From assembly GCF_030811685.1 (NCBI RefSeq), contig NZ_JAUSRF010000013.1, forward strand, positions 62,001 to 126,000: 64,000 bases of DNA, given 5' to 3'. How positions within the stretch are numbered: the stretch's first letter is position 1; the number at the start of each line of letters is the position of its first letter. Below, piece by piece: positions 27,912 to 37,364 of this stretch. The DNA is from Neorhizobium huautlense (GTDB lineage Bacteria > Pseudomonadota > Alphaproteobacteria > Rhizobiales > Rhizobiaceae). The position numbers and the translations under genes are program-made. Under the pieces are notes generated by a model. It had not been told where the DNA came from and ran no database searches. It was given only the letters and a program-made list of their open reading frames with translations.

Positions 27912-28934
27912 ATGACACAGATCGATCGCCCTCTCGCACTGACACAGGGCGATCCTGCCGGTATTGGCCCGGATATTGCGCTGGCCGCGTGGTCGCTGCG
28001 CAATCAGCATGGTTTGCATCCGTTTCTTTATATCGGTGATCCCGCAGTGCTTGCCGCACGCGCGCGCCTGATTGGCGTCGATGTGCCGCTGCGCGAAACG
28101 GATGCCGGATCGGCCTCCGGCATATTCCAGGACAGTCTTCCGGTTCTACCGATCCCTGTCGGTTTCGACGTTGCTGCCGGCCAGCCGCAGGTGGCGAGTG
28201 CCGCCTCGACGATTGCCGCGATCGAAACGGCCGTGCGCCTGAGCCTTTCCGGCGAGACCGCCGCAGTGGTGACCAACCCGATCGCCAAATCGGTGCTTTA
28301 CGAATCCGGCTTCAAATTTCCCGGGCACACCGAGTTTCTGGCTGAACTGGCACATCGCGCCACCGGCCGCGAGGTTCTGCCGGTGATGATGCTGGCGGGG
28401 CCGAAACTGCGCGCCATTCCTGTAACGATCCACATACCGGTGAAGGACGTGCCGACGGCGCTGACCCACGACCTGATCGTGGAAACCTGCCGTGTCACTC
28501 ACGCGGACCTGAAAGCCCGCTTCGGCATAACAAGCCCGCGACTTGCCATTGCCGGCCTCAACCCGCATGCGGGCGAGGACGGCACGATGGGAACCGAGGA
28601 CCGGGATATCATCGCGCCTGCAATCACCGCCTTGCGCGCCGAGGGCATCAATGCCTTCGGCCCCCTGCCCGCAGACACCATGTTCCATGACGAGGCGCGC
28701 GGTCGTTACGACGTGGCGATCTGCATGTATCACGATCAGGCGCTGATCCCAGCCAAGGCGCTCGGCTTCGACGATTCGGTCAACGTCACGCTTGGCCTGC
28801 CCTTCATCCGCACCTCGCCCGATCACGGCACCGCCTTCAGCCTTGCCGGCCAGGGCATCGCCCGCGAGACCAGCCTGGTCGCCGCCTTAAAACTTGCCAG
28901 CGAGCTGGCCCAGCATTCCGGAAGTATCTCCTGA
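27912..28934 (+). CDS. pdxA: 4-hydroxythreonine-4-phosphate dehydrogenase
   Basis: 340 residues from the ATG at 27912 ([20 protein letters not shown]); a TTG overlapping the upstream stop is less likely. Metal and substrate residues lie in [29 protein letters not shown] and [10 protein letters not shown]. It catalyses a step of pyridoxal-phosphate synthesis. The stop overlaps the rsmA start (TGATG), the well-known pdxA-ksgA pair. Confidence 0.96.
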   Translation: MTQIDRPLALTQGDPAGIGPDIALAAWSLRNQHGLHPFLYIGDPAVLAARARLIGVDVPLRETDAGSASGIFQDSLPVLPIPVGFDVAAGQPQVASAASTIAAIETAVRLSLSGETAAVVTNPIAKSVLYESGFKFPGHTEFLAELAHRATGREVLPVMMLAGPKLRAIPVTIHIPVKDVPTALTHDLIVETCRVTHADLKARFGITSPRLAIAGLNPHAGEDGTMGTEDRDIIAPAITALRAEGINAFGPLPADTMFHDEARGRYDVAICMYHDQALIPAKALGFDDSVNVTLGLPFIRTSPDHGTAFSLAGQGIARETSLVAALKLASELAQHSGSIS

Positions 28935-29773
28935 TGGCCACACTCGACGGCCTGCCGCCCCTTCGCGACGTCATCCAGCGGTTCGACCTCGCCGCCAAGA
29001 AATCGCTTGGCCAGAACTTTCTGTTCGACCTCAACCTCACCCAGAAGATCGCCCGTTCGGCCGGCTCGCTGGAAGGCGTCACCGTCATCGAGGTCGGGCC
29101 TGGCCCCGGCGGCCTGACACGCTCCATTCTCGCGCTCGGCGCCAAGAAGGTCGTCGCCATCGAGCGTGACAGCCGCTGCCTGCCGGCACTGGCAGAAGTC
29201 GAGAGCTATTATCCCGGTCGCCTCGAGGTCATCGAGGGCGATGCGCTGCAGACCGATTTTGCAGCACTCGCTGCGGAAAAGGCCGATGGCGGCCCGGTAA
29301 AGATCATAGCCAACCTGCCTTACAATGTCGGCACGCAGCTGTTGGTGAACTGGCTGGTGCCGAACGACTGGCCGCCCTTCTGGCAATCGCTGACGCTGAT
29401 GTTCCAGAAGGAAGTCGGCCAGCGCATCGTGGCGCGTGAGAACGACAACCATTACGGCCGCCTCGGCGTGCTTGCCGGCTGGCGGGCGGATTCGCATATG
29501 GTGTTCGACGTGCCGGCCTCGGCCTTCTCGCCACCGCCGAAGGTGACATCCACCGTGGTTCATCTGACGCCGAAAGCGCAGCCGTTGCCTTGCGATCTCG
29601 CCAGGCTGGAGCGCGTGACGCTGGCAGCCTTCGGCCAGCGACGCAAGATGTTGCGGCAGAGTGTCAAGCCGCTGGGTGGTGAAGCGCTTCTGGAACGGGC
29701 AGGCATCGATCCGCAACGTCGTGCCGAAACACTGTCCGTCGAAGAATTCGTGACATTGGCGAACAGCCTCTAA
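28934..29773 (+). CDS. rsmA: 16S rRNA (adenine(1518)-N6/adenine(1519)-N6)-dimethyltransferase
   Basis: 279 residues (also called KsgA). It begins with [12 protein letters not shown], has the SAM motif [12 protein letters not shown] near residue 54 and the catalytic [11 protein letters not shown]. It dimethylates two adenines near the 3' end of 16S rRNA, a late 30S assembly checkpoint. It is coupled to pdxA. A weak 5-bp stem with AATTTT follows the stop. Confidence 0.97.
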   Translation: MATLDGLPPLRDVIQRFDLAAKKSLGQNFLFDLNLTQKIARSAGSLEGVTVIEVGPGPGGLTRSILALGAKKVVAIERDSRCLPALAEVESYYPGRLEVIEGDALQTDFAALAAEKADGGPVKIIANLPYNVGTQLLVNWLVPNDWPPFWQSLTLMFQKEVGQRIVARENDNHYGRLGVLAGWRADSHMVFDVPASAFSPPPKVTSTVVHLTPKAQPLPCDLARLERVTLAAFGQRRKMLRQSVKPLGGEALLERAGIDPQRRAETLSVEEFVTLANSL

Positions 29774-29837
29774 GGCCAATGCCGCCTTGCCTGCCATCGA
29801 AAAAACATCGCAGGAATTTTAAAAAAGCGCGCCGGCA

Positions 29838-29864
29838 TGTCACACCGGCAAAAGCCCGCTCGTC
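29838..29864 (+). promoter_or_regulatory. ECF41-type promoter
   Basis: TGTCACA (29838-29844), a 16-bp spacer and CGTC (29861-29864). This is an exact match to the published target motif of ECF41 sigma factors. It lies 35 bp before the carboxymuconolactone-decarboxylase gene, which is followed by an ECF41 sigma gene, so autoregulation is expected. Confidence 0.85.
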
Positions 29865-29898
29865 ATGGTGTCGTAACCCAACAGAAGGATACGGACCA

Positions 29899-30351
29899 AT
29901 GACTGCCAAACTTGACCTCTTTGCCGCCGCTCCCGCCATGATGAAGAAGTGGATGGCCGTGTCGGTCGATGCCGCAACGAGCCTCGAGCCATCCCTCGTC
30001 GAACTCGTGAAAATCCGCTCGTCGCAGATCAATGCCTGCGCCAACTGCATCAACATGCACACGGTCGAAGCCCGTGCCAAGGGCGAGACGGAACAACGCA
30101 TCTACCTGCTTTCCGCATGGCACGAAGCCCCCTGCTATTCCGCTCGCGAGCGGGCTGCGCTAGGCTGGACGGAAGCGCTGACGCGGCTTTCGCAGGGCCA
30201 TACCCACGCAGATGCGTATGCAGCCCTTGCCGCCCAGTTCACGGAGGAAGAACAGGTGAAGCTGACGCTGATGATCAATATCATCAATGGCTGGAACCGG
30301 CTGGCGATCGGTTTCGACCTGTGGATCGAGCCGGCGGTGCAGGCCGCCTGA
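29899..30351 (+). CDS. Carboxymuconolactone decarboxylase family protein (AhpD-like)
   Basis: 150 residues from the ATG at 29899, with the site AGAAGGAT. The AhpD redox motif is intact: Cys47 and Cys50 in ACANC, with His54 (INMH) and upstream Glu/Lys (VELVKIRSSQ). Family members reduce peroxides or disulfides through this CxxC. It is the 'C' of the COE proteins that accompany ECF41 sigma factors. The stop overlaps the sigma gene (TGATG), and an ECF41 promoter precedes it. Confidence 0.93.
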   Translation: MTAKLDLFAAAPAMMKKWMAVSVDAATSLEPSLVELVKIRSSQINACANCINMHTVEARAKGETEQRIYLLSAWHEAPCYSARERAALGWTEALTRLSQGHTHADAYAALAAQFTEEEQVKLTLMINIINGWNRLAIGFDLWIEPAVQAA

Positions 30352-31220
30352 TGGAAACGCCCGGCCACAACCAAGCCCCGGACGCGGCCGCGAGTTTCGA
30401 CCCGCTGCGGCCAAAACTCATCCGCGTCGCCTATCGCATGCTCGGTTCGGTGGCCGATGCCGAGGACATGGTGCAGGAGGCCTTCATCCGCTGGATGAGG
30501 GCCGACCGCGCCACTGTGCGCGAACCGGAAGCGTTTTTGCGTCGCACGGTCACGCGGCTTTGTCTCGACCAGTTGAAATCCGCGCGTCACAGCCGCGAGA
30601 CCTATATCGGTCCCTGGCTTCCCGATCCGATCGTGGAGGAGGAAGAAGAGCCGGAAGACGTGACCCTGCCGCTGATGCTGGCGCTGGAACGGCTCTCGCC
30701 GCTGGAGCGCGCCGCCTTTCTGCTGCACGATGTTTTCGGTCTCGGCTTCGAGGAAGTGGCAACCACCATCGAACGTGACGCCACCGCCTGCCGCCAGCTG
30801 GCCAATCGGGCGAGAACACATGTGCGCGAAGCCCGCAGCCGCTTTCAGGTGGACAAGGCGCATGGCCTGGAACTGGCGCAAGCCTTCTTTACCGCCTCAC
30901 GCACCGGCGACATGAAAACGCTGGGCGCGATGCTGGCGGCCGATGTCAGCCTGCATTCGGATGGTGGCGGCAAACGTCATGCGGCATTGCTGCCAGTCTT
31001 CGGTTTCGAGGATGTGTTTACGCTCCACCGCAATCTTTCCGCCCTGTTCGAAAAACACGGCTCGACGCTCGTGCGCACCTGCTTGATCAACGGACTGCCG
31101 GGCTTTGTGACCCGCGAGGCAGATGGCGAATTGCAGACGACGGCGCTCGACATTCTGGATGGCAAGATCACCGCGATCTATGTGGTGCGCAATCCGGACA
31201 AGCTGCGGCATTTGAATTGA
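30351..31220 (+). CDS. ECF sigma factor, ECF41 group (SigJ-like) with fused SnoaL domain
   Basis: 289 residues. Sigma2 (PKLIRVAYRMLGSVADAEDMVQ, residues 21-42) and sigma4 (SPLERAAFLLHDVFGLGFEE, 116-135) are followed by a C-terminal SnoaL-like extension of about 115 residues. The extension has both ECF41 hallmarks: DGGGK (204-208) and NPDKL near the C-terminus (281-285). In studied members the extension, not an anti-sigma factor, controls activity, and no anti-sigma gene is adjacent. It forms an operon with the CMD gene. Confidence 0.93.
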   Translation: METPGHNQAPDAAASFDPLRPKLIRVAYRMLGSVADAEDMVQEAFIRWMRADRATVREPEAFLRRTVTRLCLDQLKSARHSRETYIGPWLPDPIVEEEEEPEDVTLPLMLALERLSPLERAAFLLHDVFGLGFEEVATTIERDATACRQLANRARTHVREARSRFQVDKAHGLELAQAFFTASRTGDMKTLGAMLAADVSLHSDGGGKRHAALLPVFGFEDVFTLHRNLSALFEKHGSTLVRTCLINGLPGFVTREADGELQTTALDILDGKITAIYVVRNPDKLRHLN

Positions 31221-31232
31221 GTGGCCAGCCGG

Positions 31233-31622
31233 TTAGGCGATAGCCGGCTCGAATGCCACCGTCACATCTTGAACTATAATGGTGCCATGTGCGCCATAGC
31301 TCGCTTCAAGCAGCAGCGTGATGCCTTCGTCACCCTTCTCGAAGTCCAACGAGAAAACGATCGCGGCTTCCATGATCTCGGCCAGTTCCACGGACTGCAA
31401 TCCGAACAGAGTGAGCGTCACGCTCACGTGTTTTTCGAGAATGAAGTAGCCGGCGACATCCGTTTCGGATGTCATCCGGAACGTTTCCAGCACCATTCGA
31501 CCAGGCGCGTTCTGTCGCAGCTCCAGTTCAGTCAGGGTAGCATCGTGAAAAGATGGAATGCCGCCGAACCATTCACAGAGCGCGGCGCCACCTTCAAACT
31601 GGTCGATGGTCGCTTTCGGCAT
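31233..31622 (-). CDS. Conserved hypothetical protein, possibly Imm50-like
   Basis: 129 residues, no signal peptide or membrane segment. The N-terminal FGGIPSFHDATLTELEL resembles the short FHDAxL motif of Imm50-type immunity proteins; the rest is a predicted beta-rich fold. GGGAG precedes the ATG. It follows gmk by 30 bp on the same strand and may share its transcript. There is no toxin gene beside it, so an immunity role is unproven. Confidence 0.65.
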   Translation of the reverse strand: MPKATIDQFEGGAALCEWFGGIPSFHDATLTELELRQNAPGRMVLETFRMTSETDVAGYFILEKHVSVTLTLFGLQSVELAEIMEAAIVFSLDFEKGDEGITLLLEASYGAHGTIIVQDVTVAFEPAIA

Positions 31623-31652
31623 GCCGCACTCCCATCAGTCGTCAGCAGACGC

Positions 31653-32315
31653 TCAGAGCGCCGGCTCTTCCGTCAGCAGGTCACCGATGAAATCGAACAG
31701 GCCATGCCTGCGGTCGCGGCGCACGCGTTCGGCGTTGACGATGCAGTTGACGTTGCGGAATGCCTCGTCGAGGTCGTCATTGACAATGACATAATCATAT
31801 TCGCGCCAGTGCTCGATTTCGGCGCGCGAATTGAGAAGACGCGTGCGGATGACCTCTTCCGAATCCTCGGCGCGGCGGTGCAGGCGCGACTGCAGCTCGG
31901 TCATGGTCGGCGGCAGCACGAAGATGGAGACGACATCGGCCGACATCTTTTCCTGCAACTGCCGGGCACCCTGCCAGTCGATGTCGAACAGCATGTCGCG
32001 GCCTTCGGACATCGCCGTTTCCACCGGCTCGCGCGGCGTACCGTAGAAATTGCCGTGAACTTCCGCCCATTCCAGCAGGCTGTCTGAATCACGCAGACGC
32101 TCGAATTCACGCACGCTGATGAAGTGGTAGTGCTTGCCGGCGATCTCGCTCGGGCGGCGCTGGCGTGTCGTCACGCTGACAGAGATTTCCAGGCTCGGAT
32201 CGGATTCCAGAAGGTTGCGGGCAATGGTCGACTTGCCGGCGCCGGATGGCGAGGACAGGACGAGCATCAGGCCACGTCGGGCGATTTTGGAAAGGTTAGA
32301 CGGGGCCGGGCTCAT
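31653..32315 (-). CDS. gmk: Guanylate kinase
   Basis: 220 residues. The P-loop is [10 protein letters not shown] near residue 21; GMP-binding residues lie in [19 protein letters not shown], and the lid and NDD motif ([11 protein letters not shown]) follow. It phosphorylates GMP to GDP. It lies 4 bp after yicC and ends the fab-mltG-yicC-gmk run. Confidence 0.97.
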   Translation of the reverse strand: MSPAPSNLSKIARRGLMLVLSSPSGAGKSTIARNLLESDPSLEISVSVTTRQRRPSEIAGKHYHFISVREFERLRDSDSLLEWAEVHGNFYGTPREPVETAMSEGRDMLFDIDWQGARQLQEKMSADVVSIFVLPPTMTELQSRLHRRAEDSEEVIRTRLLNSRAEIEHWREYDYVIVNDDLDEAFRNVNCIVNAERVRRDRRHGLFDFIGDLLTEEPAL

Positions 32316-32319
32316 ATCA

Positions 32320-33207
32320 TCACTCCAGATTCTGAACCTGTTCGCGGAACTGGTCGATCACGACCTTCAGCTCGATGCCGACCGCCGTCACGGCTGCCGA
32401 ATTCGATTTCGAACAGATGGTATTCGATTCCCGGTTAAATTCCTGTGCAAGGAAATCCAGGCGGCGGCCGACGGGGCCGCCCTTGTTCAATAGCTCGGTC
32501 GCCGCCACCACATGCGCATGCAGCCGGTCGATTTCCTCGCGCAGATCAGCCTTGGTGGCGAGGATCGCTGCTTCGGCATAAAGCCGGTCGCGATCAAGCG
32601 AAGACGCGCCTTCCATCAATGCCGCCACCTGCCCTGCGAGCTTGCGGGCAATCTCGTCCGGGCTGCGCGACGGATCGGCTTCCACCGTCTTGGTCAGCGT
32701 GGAAATGGTGTTGACGTGATCCTGCAGCACGGCACCGATGGAGGCCCCTTCGCTGACGCGCATGGCGGTCAATGCGTTGAGGGCGATATCGAGACCGGTC
32801 ATGATTTCGCGGTCGAGGGCCTCGGATGCGTCTGCCCCCTCTTCCGCCTCACGGATATCAACGAGGCCGCGGATCGACATCAGTGTGTCGAGACGCAGCG
32901 GCGACGGATCGACGAGATCGCCAAGCTCTTCGCGCAGCGCCAGCACGGCGTTGAGCGCATCGCGGTTCAGCACCGCTTCCACCTTGGTCTCGGCAACGGT
33001 GATCGACAGATTGGCCTGGATATTGCCGCGGCTGAAACGGGCCGGCACGGCTGATCGCACCGGTACTTCCAGACGCTCAAGCCCGGTCGGCAGGCGCAGG
33101 CGCAAGTCCAGCCCCTTGCCATTGACCGAGCGCAGTTCCCAGGCCCAGCGGGTACGACCGCTGGTGCCTTCGCTGCGTGCGAAACCCGTCATCGACTGCA
33201 GGCTCAT
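32320..33207 (-). CDS. yicC: YicC/YloC family endoribonuclease
   Basis: 295 residues. It starts [14 protein letters not shown] and has the family motifs [17 protein letters not shown] and, at the C-terminus, [22 protein letters not shown]. coli YicC is an endoribonuclease linked to degradation of the small RNA RyhB. It lies between mltG and gmk, the usual rhizobial order. Confidence 0.93.
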   Translation of the reverse strand: MSLQSMTGFARSEGTSGRTRWAWELRSVNGKGLDLRLRLPTGLERLEVPVRSAVPARFSRGNIQANLSITVAETKVEAVLNRDALNAVLALREELGDLVDPSPLRLDTLMSIRGLVDIREAEEGADASEALDREIMTGLDIALNALTAMRVSEGASIGAVLQDHVNTISTLTKTVEADPSRSPDEIARKLAGQVAALMEGASSLDRDRLYAEAAILATKADLREEIDRLHAHVVAATELLNKGGPVGRRLDFLAQEFNRESNTICSKSNSAAVTAVGIELKVVIDQFREQVQNLE

Positions 33208-33252
33208 ACCGCGTTCTGCCTTTCCTGAACAACCGAAGCGAATGCGCCGGTG

Positions 33253-34473
33253 TTAATTGCTTCTCGGCGCCCGTTCGGCGTCAGCACCATCGGGCTGGCC
33301 ATCAACGAGTTCGTCGGTCTGCGCACCGGCAGCGCGCTGCTGCGCCTGAATCTGGCGCCAGCGGCGAACATTGGCGTTGTGGTCTTCCAGTGTCTGGGCA
33401 AACGCATGCCCACCGGTACCATCGGCCACGAAGTAGAAATCCTTGGTGCGCCACGGATTGGCGACGGCTTCCAACGCCGCGCGGCCCGGATTGGCGATCG
33501 GCGTCGGCGGCAGACCCTTGATGTGATAGGTGTTGTAGGGCGTTTCCTTGTCGATGTCCGAACGGTAGATCGGACGATCGGCCGGACGACCGGCACCACC
33601 GAACAGGCCATAGAGAATGGTCGGGTCGGACTGCAGACGCATGCCGCGATTGAGGCGGTTGATGAACACCGAGGCGACATGGGCGCGCTCGTCGTCCTTG
33701 CCGGTTTCCTTTTCGACGATCGAGGCCAACGTGACGAATTCCTGCTTGGTCTTGACCGGCAGGTCGGCATCACGCTTTTCCCAGACCTGATCGATCAGGC
33801 GTTCCTGGGCGGCGCGCATCTGCGCCATGATCTCGGTGCGCTTGGTGCCGCGCGAAAACTTGTAGGTATCCGGGCGAAGCGAGCCTTCCGGCGGCTGTTC
33901 CTGCGGCAGTTCACCTTCGAGGATCGGATCATCCATCAGGCGCTTCATCATCTGCTGGACGGTCAGGCCTTCCGGCATGGAAACGGAATAGAGAATGGAC
34001 TTGCCGGATTCCAGCAGTTCCATGACTTCCTTCATCGAGGCACCGGCCTTGACCTCATATTCGCCGGCCTTCAGCGTCTTGCCGCCTTCCAGATAGGTGG
34101 GCGTGACATAACGGAAGATGCGGGCATCGGAGATGATGCCGTTGCGCTCGAGGCTGTCGGCGATCGCGGATACGCCAGCGCCGTCACGCACGATGAAATG
34201 CGTATTGGTTTCCAGCGGACCCGGATCGGAATAGGTGGTCATGACATAATAGAAACCACCGGCACCGACGATGCAGGCCGTGACCGCCATGGTCATCACG
34301 AAATTGAGAAAGATCACCAACTGGCTACGTGCCTTCTTCGACCGCTTCGGCGGATCGGGCACACGCTCAGGCTTCAGCGCCTCATTGGGCGACTTAGGGA
34401 TGATCGGGCCTTTTCCAGTGCCGTACGCTCCGCGATCGGAGGGCATTTCACTGTTATGGTTGGTGTCGCTCAC
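33253..34473 (-). CDS. mltG: Endolytic peptidoglycan transglycosylase MltG
   Basis: 406 residues from the GTG at 34473, which has AGAAGGA six bases upstream; a longer frame to 34548 runs through an upstream hairpin and lacks a site. A cytoplasmic N-terminus rich in Pro/Lys precedes one membrane segment (about 55-80), then LysM-like and YceG domains. The catalytic Glu lies in LASIVEKETGKDDE, and QSDPTILYG and ANPGRAALEAVANP are family motifs. It cuts nascent glycan strands in the periplasm. Confidence 0.95.
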   Translation of the reverse strand: MSDTNHNSEMPSDRGAYGTGKGPIIPKSPNEALKPERVPDPPKRSKKARSQLVIFLNFVMTMAVTACIVGAGGFYYVMTTYSDPGPLETNTHFIVRDGAGVSAIADSLERNGIISDARIFRYVTPTYLEGGKTLKAGEYEVKAGASMKEVMELLESGKSILYSVSMPEGLTVQQMMKRLMDDPILEGELPQEQPPEGSLRPDTYKFSRGTKRTEIMAQMRAAQERLIDQVWEKRDADLPVKTKQEFVTLASIVEKETGKDDERAHVASVFINRLNRGMRLQSDPTILYGLFGGAGRPADRPIYRSDIDKETPYNTYHIKGLPPTPIANPGRAALEAVANPWRTKDFYFVADGTGGHAFAQTLEDHNANVRRWRQIQAQQRAAGAQTDELVDGQPDGADAERAPRSN

Positions 34474-34498
34474 CGGCACTTCCTTCTGAGACTCTAGA

Positions 34499-34523
34499 CA
34501 TTGCCGGGTGTGGCCCGGCAATG
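34499..34523. terminator. Strong hairpin between fabF and mltG
   Basis: A perfect 10-bp stem (CATTGCCGGG with CCCGGCAATG) around TGTGG. Neither side has a T-run, so it may tune read-through or stabilise the message rather than fully terminate. Confidence 0.5.
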
Positions 34524-34587
34524 CGGCAAAAACAGGTTCAGAGGACAAGCCCTGAGCAGCGGACCCGTCTCGTTAACAGCCTTGTTA

Positions 34588-35853
34588 TCAGGCCTCAAAA
34601 CGCTTCAGCACGAGCGACGCATTGGTGCCGCCGAAACCGAAGGAGTTGGACAGCGCCACGTTGATGTCACGCTTGCGCGCCTTGTGCGGCACGAGGTCGA
34701 TCTTCGTCTCGACATCGGGATTGTCGAGATTGAGCGTCGGCGGCGCGATGTTATCGCGGATCGCCAAGGCGGAGAAGATCGCTTCAATCGCACCGGCGGC
34801 CCCCAGAAGATGGCCGGTCGCCGACTTGGTGGACGACATGGAAATCTTCGAGGCACTGTCGCCGACCAGACGCTCGACGGCGCCGAGTTCGATCGTGTCG
34901 GCCATGGTCGAGGTGCCGTGCGCATTGATATAATCGATATCCGAGGCACCGAGACCGGCGCGCTTCAGCGCCATGGTCATGCAACGGAATGCGCCGTCAC
35001 CGTCTTCCGACGGAGCGGTGATGTGGAAAGCATCGCCCGACAGGCCGTAACCGACGACTTCCGCATAGATTTTTGCGCCGCGTGCCTTGGCATGTTCAAG
35101 CTCTTCCAGAACGACGATGCCGGCGCCTTCACCCATGACGAAACCGTCGCGGTCGCGGTCATAAGGTCGCGAAGCCTTCTGCGGATCCTCGTTATACTGG
35201 GTGGACAGCGCCTTGCAGGCGGCAAAACCGGCCAGCGCGATGCGGCAGATCGGCGATTCGGCACCGCCGGCCACCATCACGTCGGCATCGCCAAGCGCGA
35301 TCAGGCGGGCTGCATCACCGATCGCATGCGCGCCGGTCGAGCAGGCCGTGACGACCGCGTGGTTAGGGCCGCGCAGCTTGTGCTTGATCGAAACCTGTCC
35401 GGAAACGAGGTTGATCAGGCGGCCCGGAATGAAGAAAGGAGAAATACGGCGCGGGCCCTTGTCGCGCAGCGTATGGCCGGCTTCGACAATGCCTTCGAGA
35501 CCGCCGATACCCGAACCGATCAGAACGCCTGTCGCAATCTGGTCTTCGTCGGTCTGCGGATGCCAGCCGGCGTCAGCCAGTGCCATGTCGGCGGCAGCAA
35601 CACCGTAAACGATGAAGGGATCGACCTTGCGCTGGTCCTTGGGTTCCATCCAGTCGTCGGCATTATAGGTGCCGTTGGAACCGTCGCCGACGGGAATGCG
35701 GCAGGCAATCTTTGCCGGCAGATCATCGACTTCGAATTCGGTGACGAGGCGAGCCCCGTTCTGACCGGCGAGAATGGCAGACCAGCTGGCCTCCGTTCCG
35801 CAACCAAGAGGAGATACCATGCCGGTACCGGTGATAACGACACGCCTCATCAT
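34588..35853 (-). CDS. fabF: Beta-ketoacyl-ACP synthase II
   Basis: 421 residues. Two adjacent ATGs (35853, 35850); GGAG suits the first. The catalytic Cys lies in VTACSTGAHAIGDA, with His in NAHGTSTMADTIE and KSATGHLLGAAGAIEAIF. It elongates acyl-ACP and is temperature-tuned in many bacteria. It follows acpP by 133 bp on the same strand. Confidence 0.97.
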   Translation of the reverse strand: MMRRVVITGTGMVSPLGCGTEASWSAILAGQNGARLVTEFEVDDLPAKIACRIPVGDGSNGTYNADDWMEPKDQRKVDPFIVYGVAAADMALADAGWHPQTDEDQIATGVLIGSGIGGLEGIVEAGHTLRDKGPRRISPFFIPGRLINLVSGQVSIKHKLRGPNHAVVTACSTGAHAIGDAARLIALGDADVMVAGGAESPICRIALAGFAACKALSTQYNEDPQKASRPYDRDRDGFVMGEGAGIVVLEELEHAKARGAKIYAEVVGYGLSGDAFHITAPSEDGDGAFRCMTMALKRAGLGASDIDYINAHGTSTMADTIELGAVERLVGDSASKISMSSTKSATGHLLGAAGAIEAIFSALAIRDNIAPPTLNLDNPDVETKIDLVPHKARKRDINVALSNSFGFGGTNASLVLKRFEA

Positions 35854-35986
35854 CCAGCGCTCCACCCTTGTCTGTTTTTATCTGTTATCTGTTTTTGGCT
35901 GTCGCCAATACTGAAACGGCCCGAACATGCCGGGCCGCCATGGGAGATAGCCGTTGCCGGCTTCTCCCGAATATACCGTTATCGGA

Positions 35987-36223
35987 TCAGGCCTGGGCCT
36001 TCTCGATGAACTTCACGGCGTCGCCGACGGTGAGGATCGAGTCAGCAGCGTCGTCCGGGATTTCAACGCCGAACTCTTCTTCGAAAGCCATGACCAGTTC
36101 GACGGTGTCGAGCGAGTCCGCGCCCAGATCGTCGATGAAGCTTGCGCCTTCGACAACCTTGTCGGCGTCGACGCCGAGATGATCAATAACAATTTTCTTT
36201 ACGCGTTCTGCGATATCGCTCAT
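35987..36223 (-). CDS. acpP: Acyl carrier protein
   Basis: 78 residues from the ATG at 36223, after GAGGAAAC. The phosphopantetheine attachment serine is Ser37 in [18 protein letters not shown]. The protein is strongly acidic, as usual. It carries the growing chain for fabD, fabG and fabF around it. The 289-bp gap upstream to fabG probably contains its own promoter; no clear site is claimed. Confidence 0.98.
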   Translation of the reverse strand: MSDIAERVKKIVIDHLGVDADKVVEGASFIDDLGADSLDTVELVMAFEEEFGVEIPDDAADSILTVGDAVKFIEKAQA

Positions 36224-36512
36224 GTCGGTTTCCTCGACCTTTATCTTAATCGGATGGCCATCAAGGCATCCGCACCCTGTTGAAACCCGAGGCCGCCGCC
36301 GGATAGGACAGCGCCGAGGGCAAACCCGCTTTCCCGCTTGAGGCTTCACCTGACGCGTTCAAAGTTCCGCGTGGCCGCCTTCAATACGGGACGACTGATC
36401 ACAGTCATGGCCCGCTTAACACGGTTTCCGCCCGCCGCAAAGCCAGAATCTTACCGGGATGTTACCCGTATACAGGCTATTTCGGCATTGGGCGGAACCG
36501 GTGCGAACCGTT

Positions 36513-37250
36513 TTAGATCATTGCCATACCGCCGTTGACGTGCAGCGTCTGGCCGGTGACGTAACCCGCTTCGTCGGAAGCAAGGTAAAGAACGGCGGCA
36601 GCGATATCCGAGCCGGCGCCCATGCGCTTCATCGGGATCGCGCCCATGATGGCGTCCTTCTGCTTGTCGTTCAGCTTGCCGGTCATGGCGCTTTCGATGA
36701 AGCCCGGAGCCACGCAGTTGACCGTGACGTTGCGTGTGGCGATTTCCTGTGCCAGCGACTTGGAAAAGCCGATCATGCCGGCCTTCGAAGCACAGTAGTT
36801 GGCCTGGCCCGGATTGCCGGTCACGCCGACGATCGAGGTGATGTTGATGATGCGGCCATGGCGGCGGCGCATCATCGGATGCGTCAGCTCGCGCGTCAGG
36901 CGGAAGACCGAGGTCAGGTTCACTTCCAGAACCGCATCCCAGTCCTCGTCGGACATGCGCACGAACAGGCCGTCCTTGGTGATGCCGGCATTGTTGACGA
37001 GAATATCGACGCCGCCGAGAACCTCTTCAGCCTTTTCACCCAGCGCCTTCACTTCGGCGCGGTCGGAAAGGTTGGCCGGGAAGATGTGTACGCGGTCGCC
37101 GAGTTCGGCGGCAAGCGCTTCCAGCTTTTCGACGCGGGTGCCGTGAAGGCCGACGATGGCGCCCTGCGCATGCAGCATGCGGGCGATTTCCTCGCCGAGG
37201 CCACCGGTCGCGCCGGTCACGAGGGCCTTGCGGCCGGTCAGATCAAACAT
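36513..37250 (-). CDS. fabG: 3-oxoacyl-ACP reductase
   Basis: 245 residues. The NADP loop is TGATGGLG, NNAG is present, and the catalytic Ser-Tyr-Lys are in NITSIVGV and YCASKAG. The C-terminal GYVTGQTLHVNGGMAMI is typical of FabG. It reduces beta-ketoacyl-ACP. It is downstream of fabD across a spacer with heptad inverted repeats. Confidence 0.97.
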   Translation of the reverse strand: MFDLTGRKALVTGATGGLGEEIARMLHAQGAIVGLHGTRVEKLEALAAELGDRVHIFPANLSDRAEVKALGEKAEEVLGGVDILVNNAGITKDGLFVRMSDEDWDAVLEVNLTSVFRLTRELTHPMMRRRHGRIINITSIVGVTGNPGQANYCASKAGMIGFSKSLAQEIATRNVTVNCVAPGFIESAMTGKLNDKQKDAIMGAIPMKRMGAGSDIAAAVLYLASDEAGYVTGQTLHVNGGMAMI

Positions 37251-37270
37251 GGTTCGTTCCTTTATTGAGC

Positions 37271-37355
37271 GAATAGGGAGTAGTGAATAGCGGGTAGTAA
37301 AGAGGCAACAGCGAGACGACCTAACGTCTATTCACTATTCCCTACTCTCTACTCA
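37271..37355. repeat. Inverted arrays of a 7-bp repeat between fabD and fabG
   Basis: The left array (37271-37298) reads GAATAGG, GAGTAGT, GAATAGC, GGGTAGT. The right array (37328-37355) reads CTATTCA, CTATTCC, CTACTCT, CTACTCA. The arms 37271-37290 and 37328-37347 are complementary at 18 of 20 positions plus one G-T, forming a long stem with a loop of about 37 nt. It ends just before the fabD stop. Confidence 0.8.
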
Positions 37356-37364
37356 CTCACCACA

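Noticed and set aside
25243-28059. A 938-codon open frame on the minus strand
   Set aside because: It lies opposite lptD, surA and pdxA, has no recognisable domain, and is explained by the high-GC codon pattern of the real genes.
31233-31622. Polymorphic-toxin immunity locus
   Set aside because: The protein may be Imm50-like, but there is no toxin gene beside it, so no system is claimed.
37271-37355. Heptad arrays considered as a CRISPR or phage attachment site
   Set aside because: Repeats are 7 bp with no spacers, and no cas or integrase gene is present.
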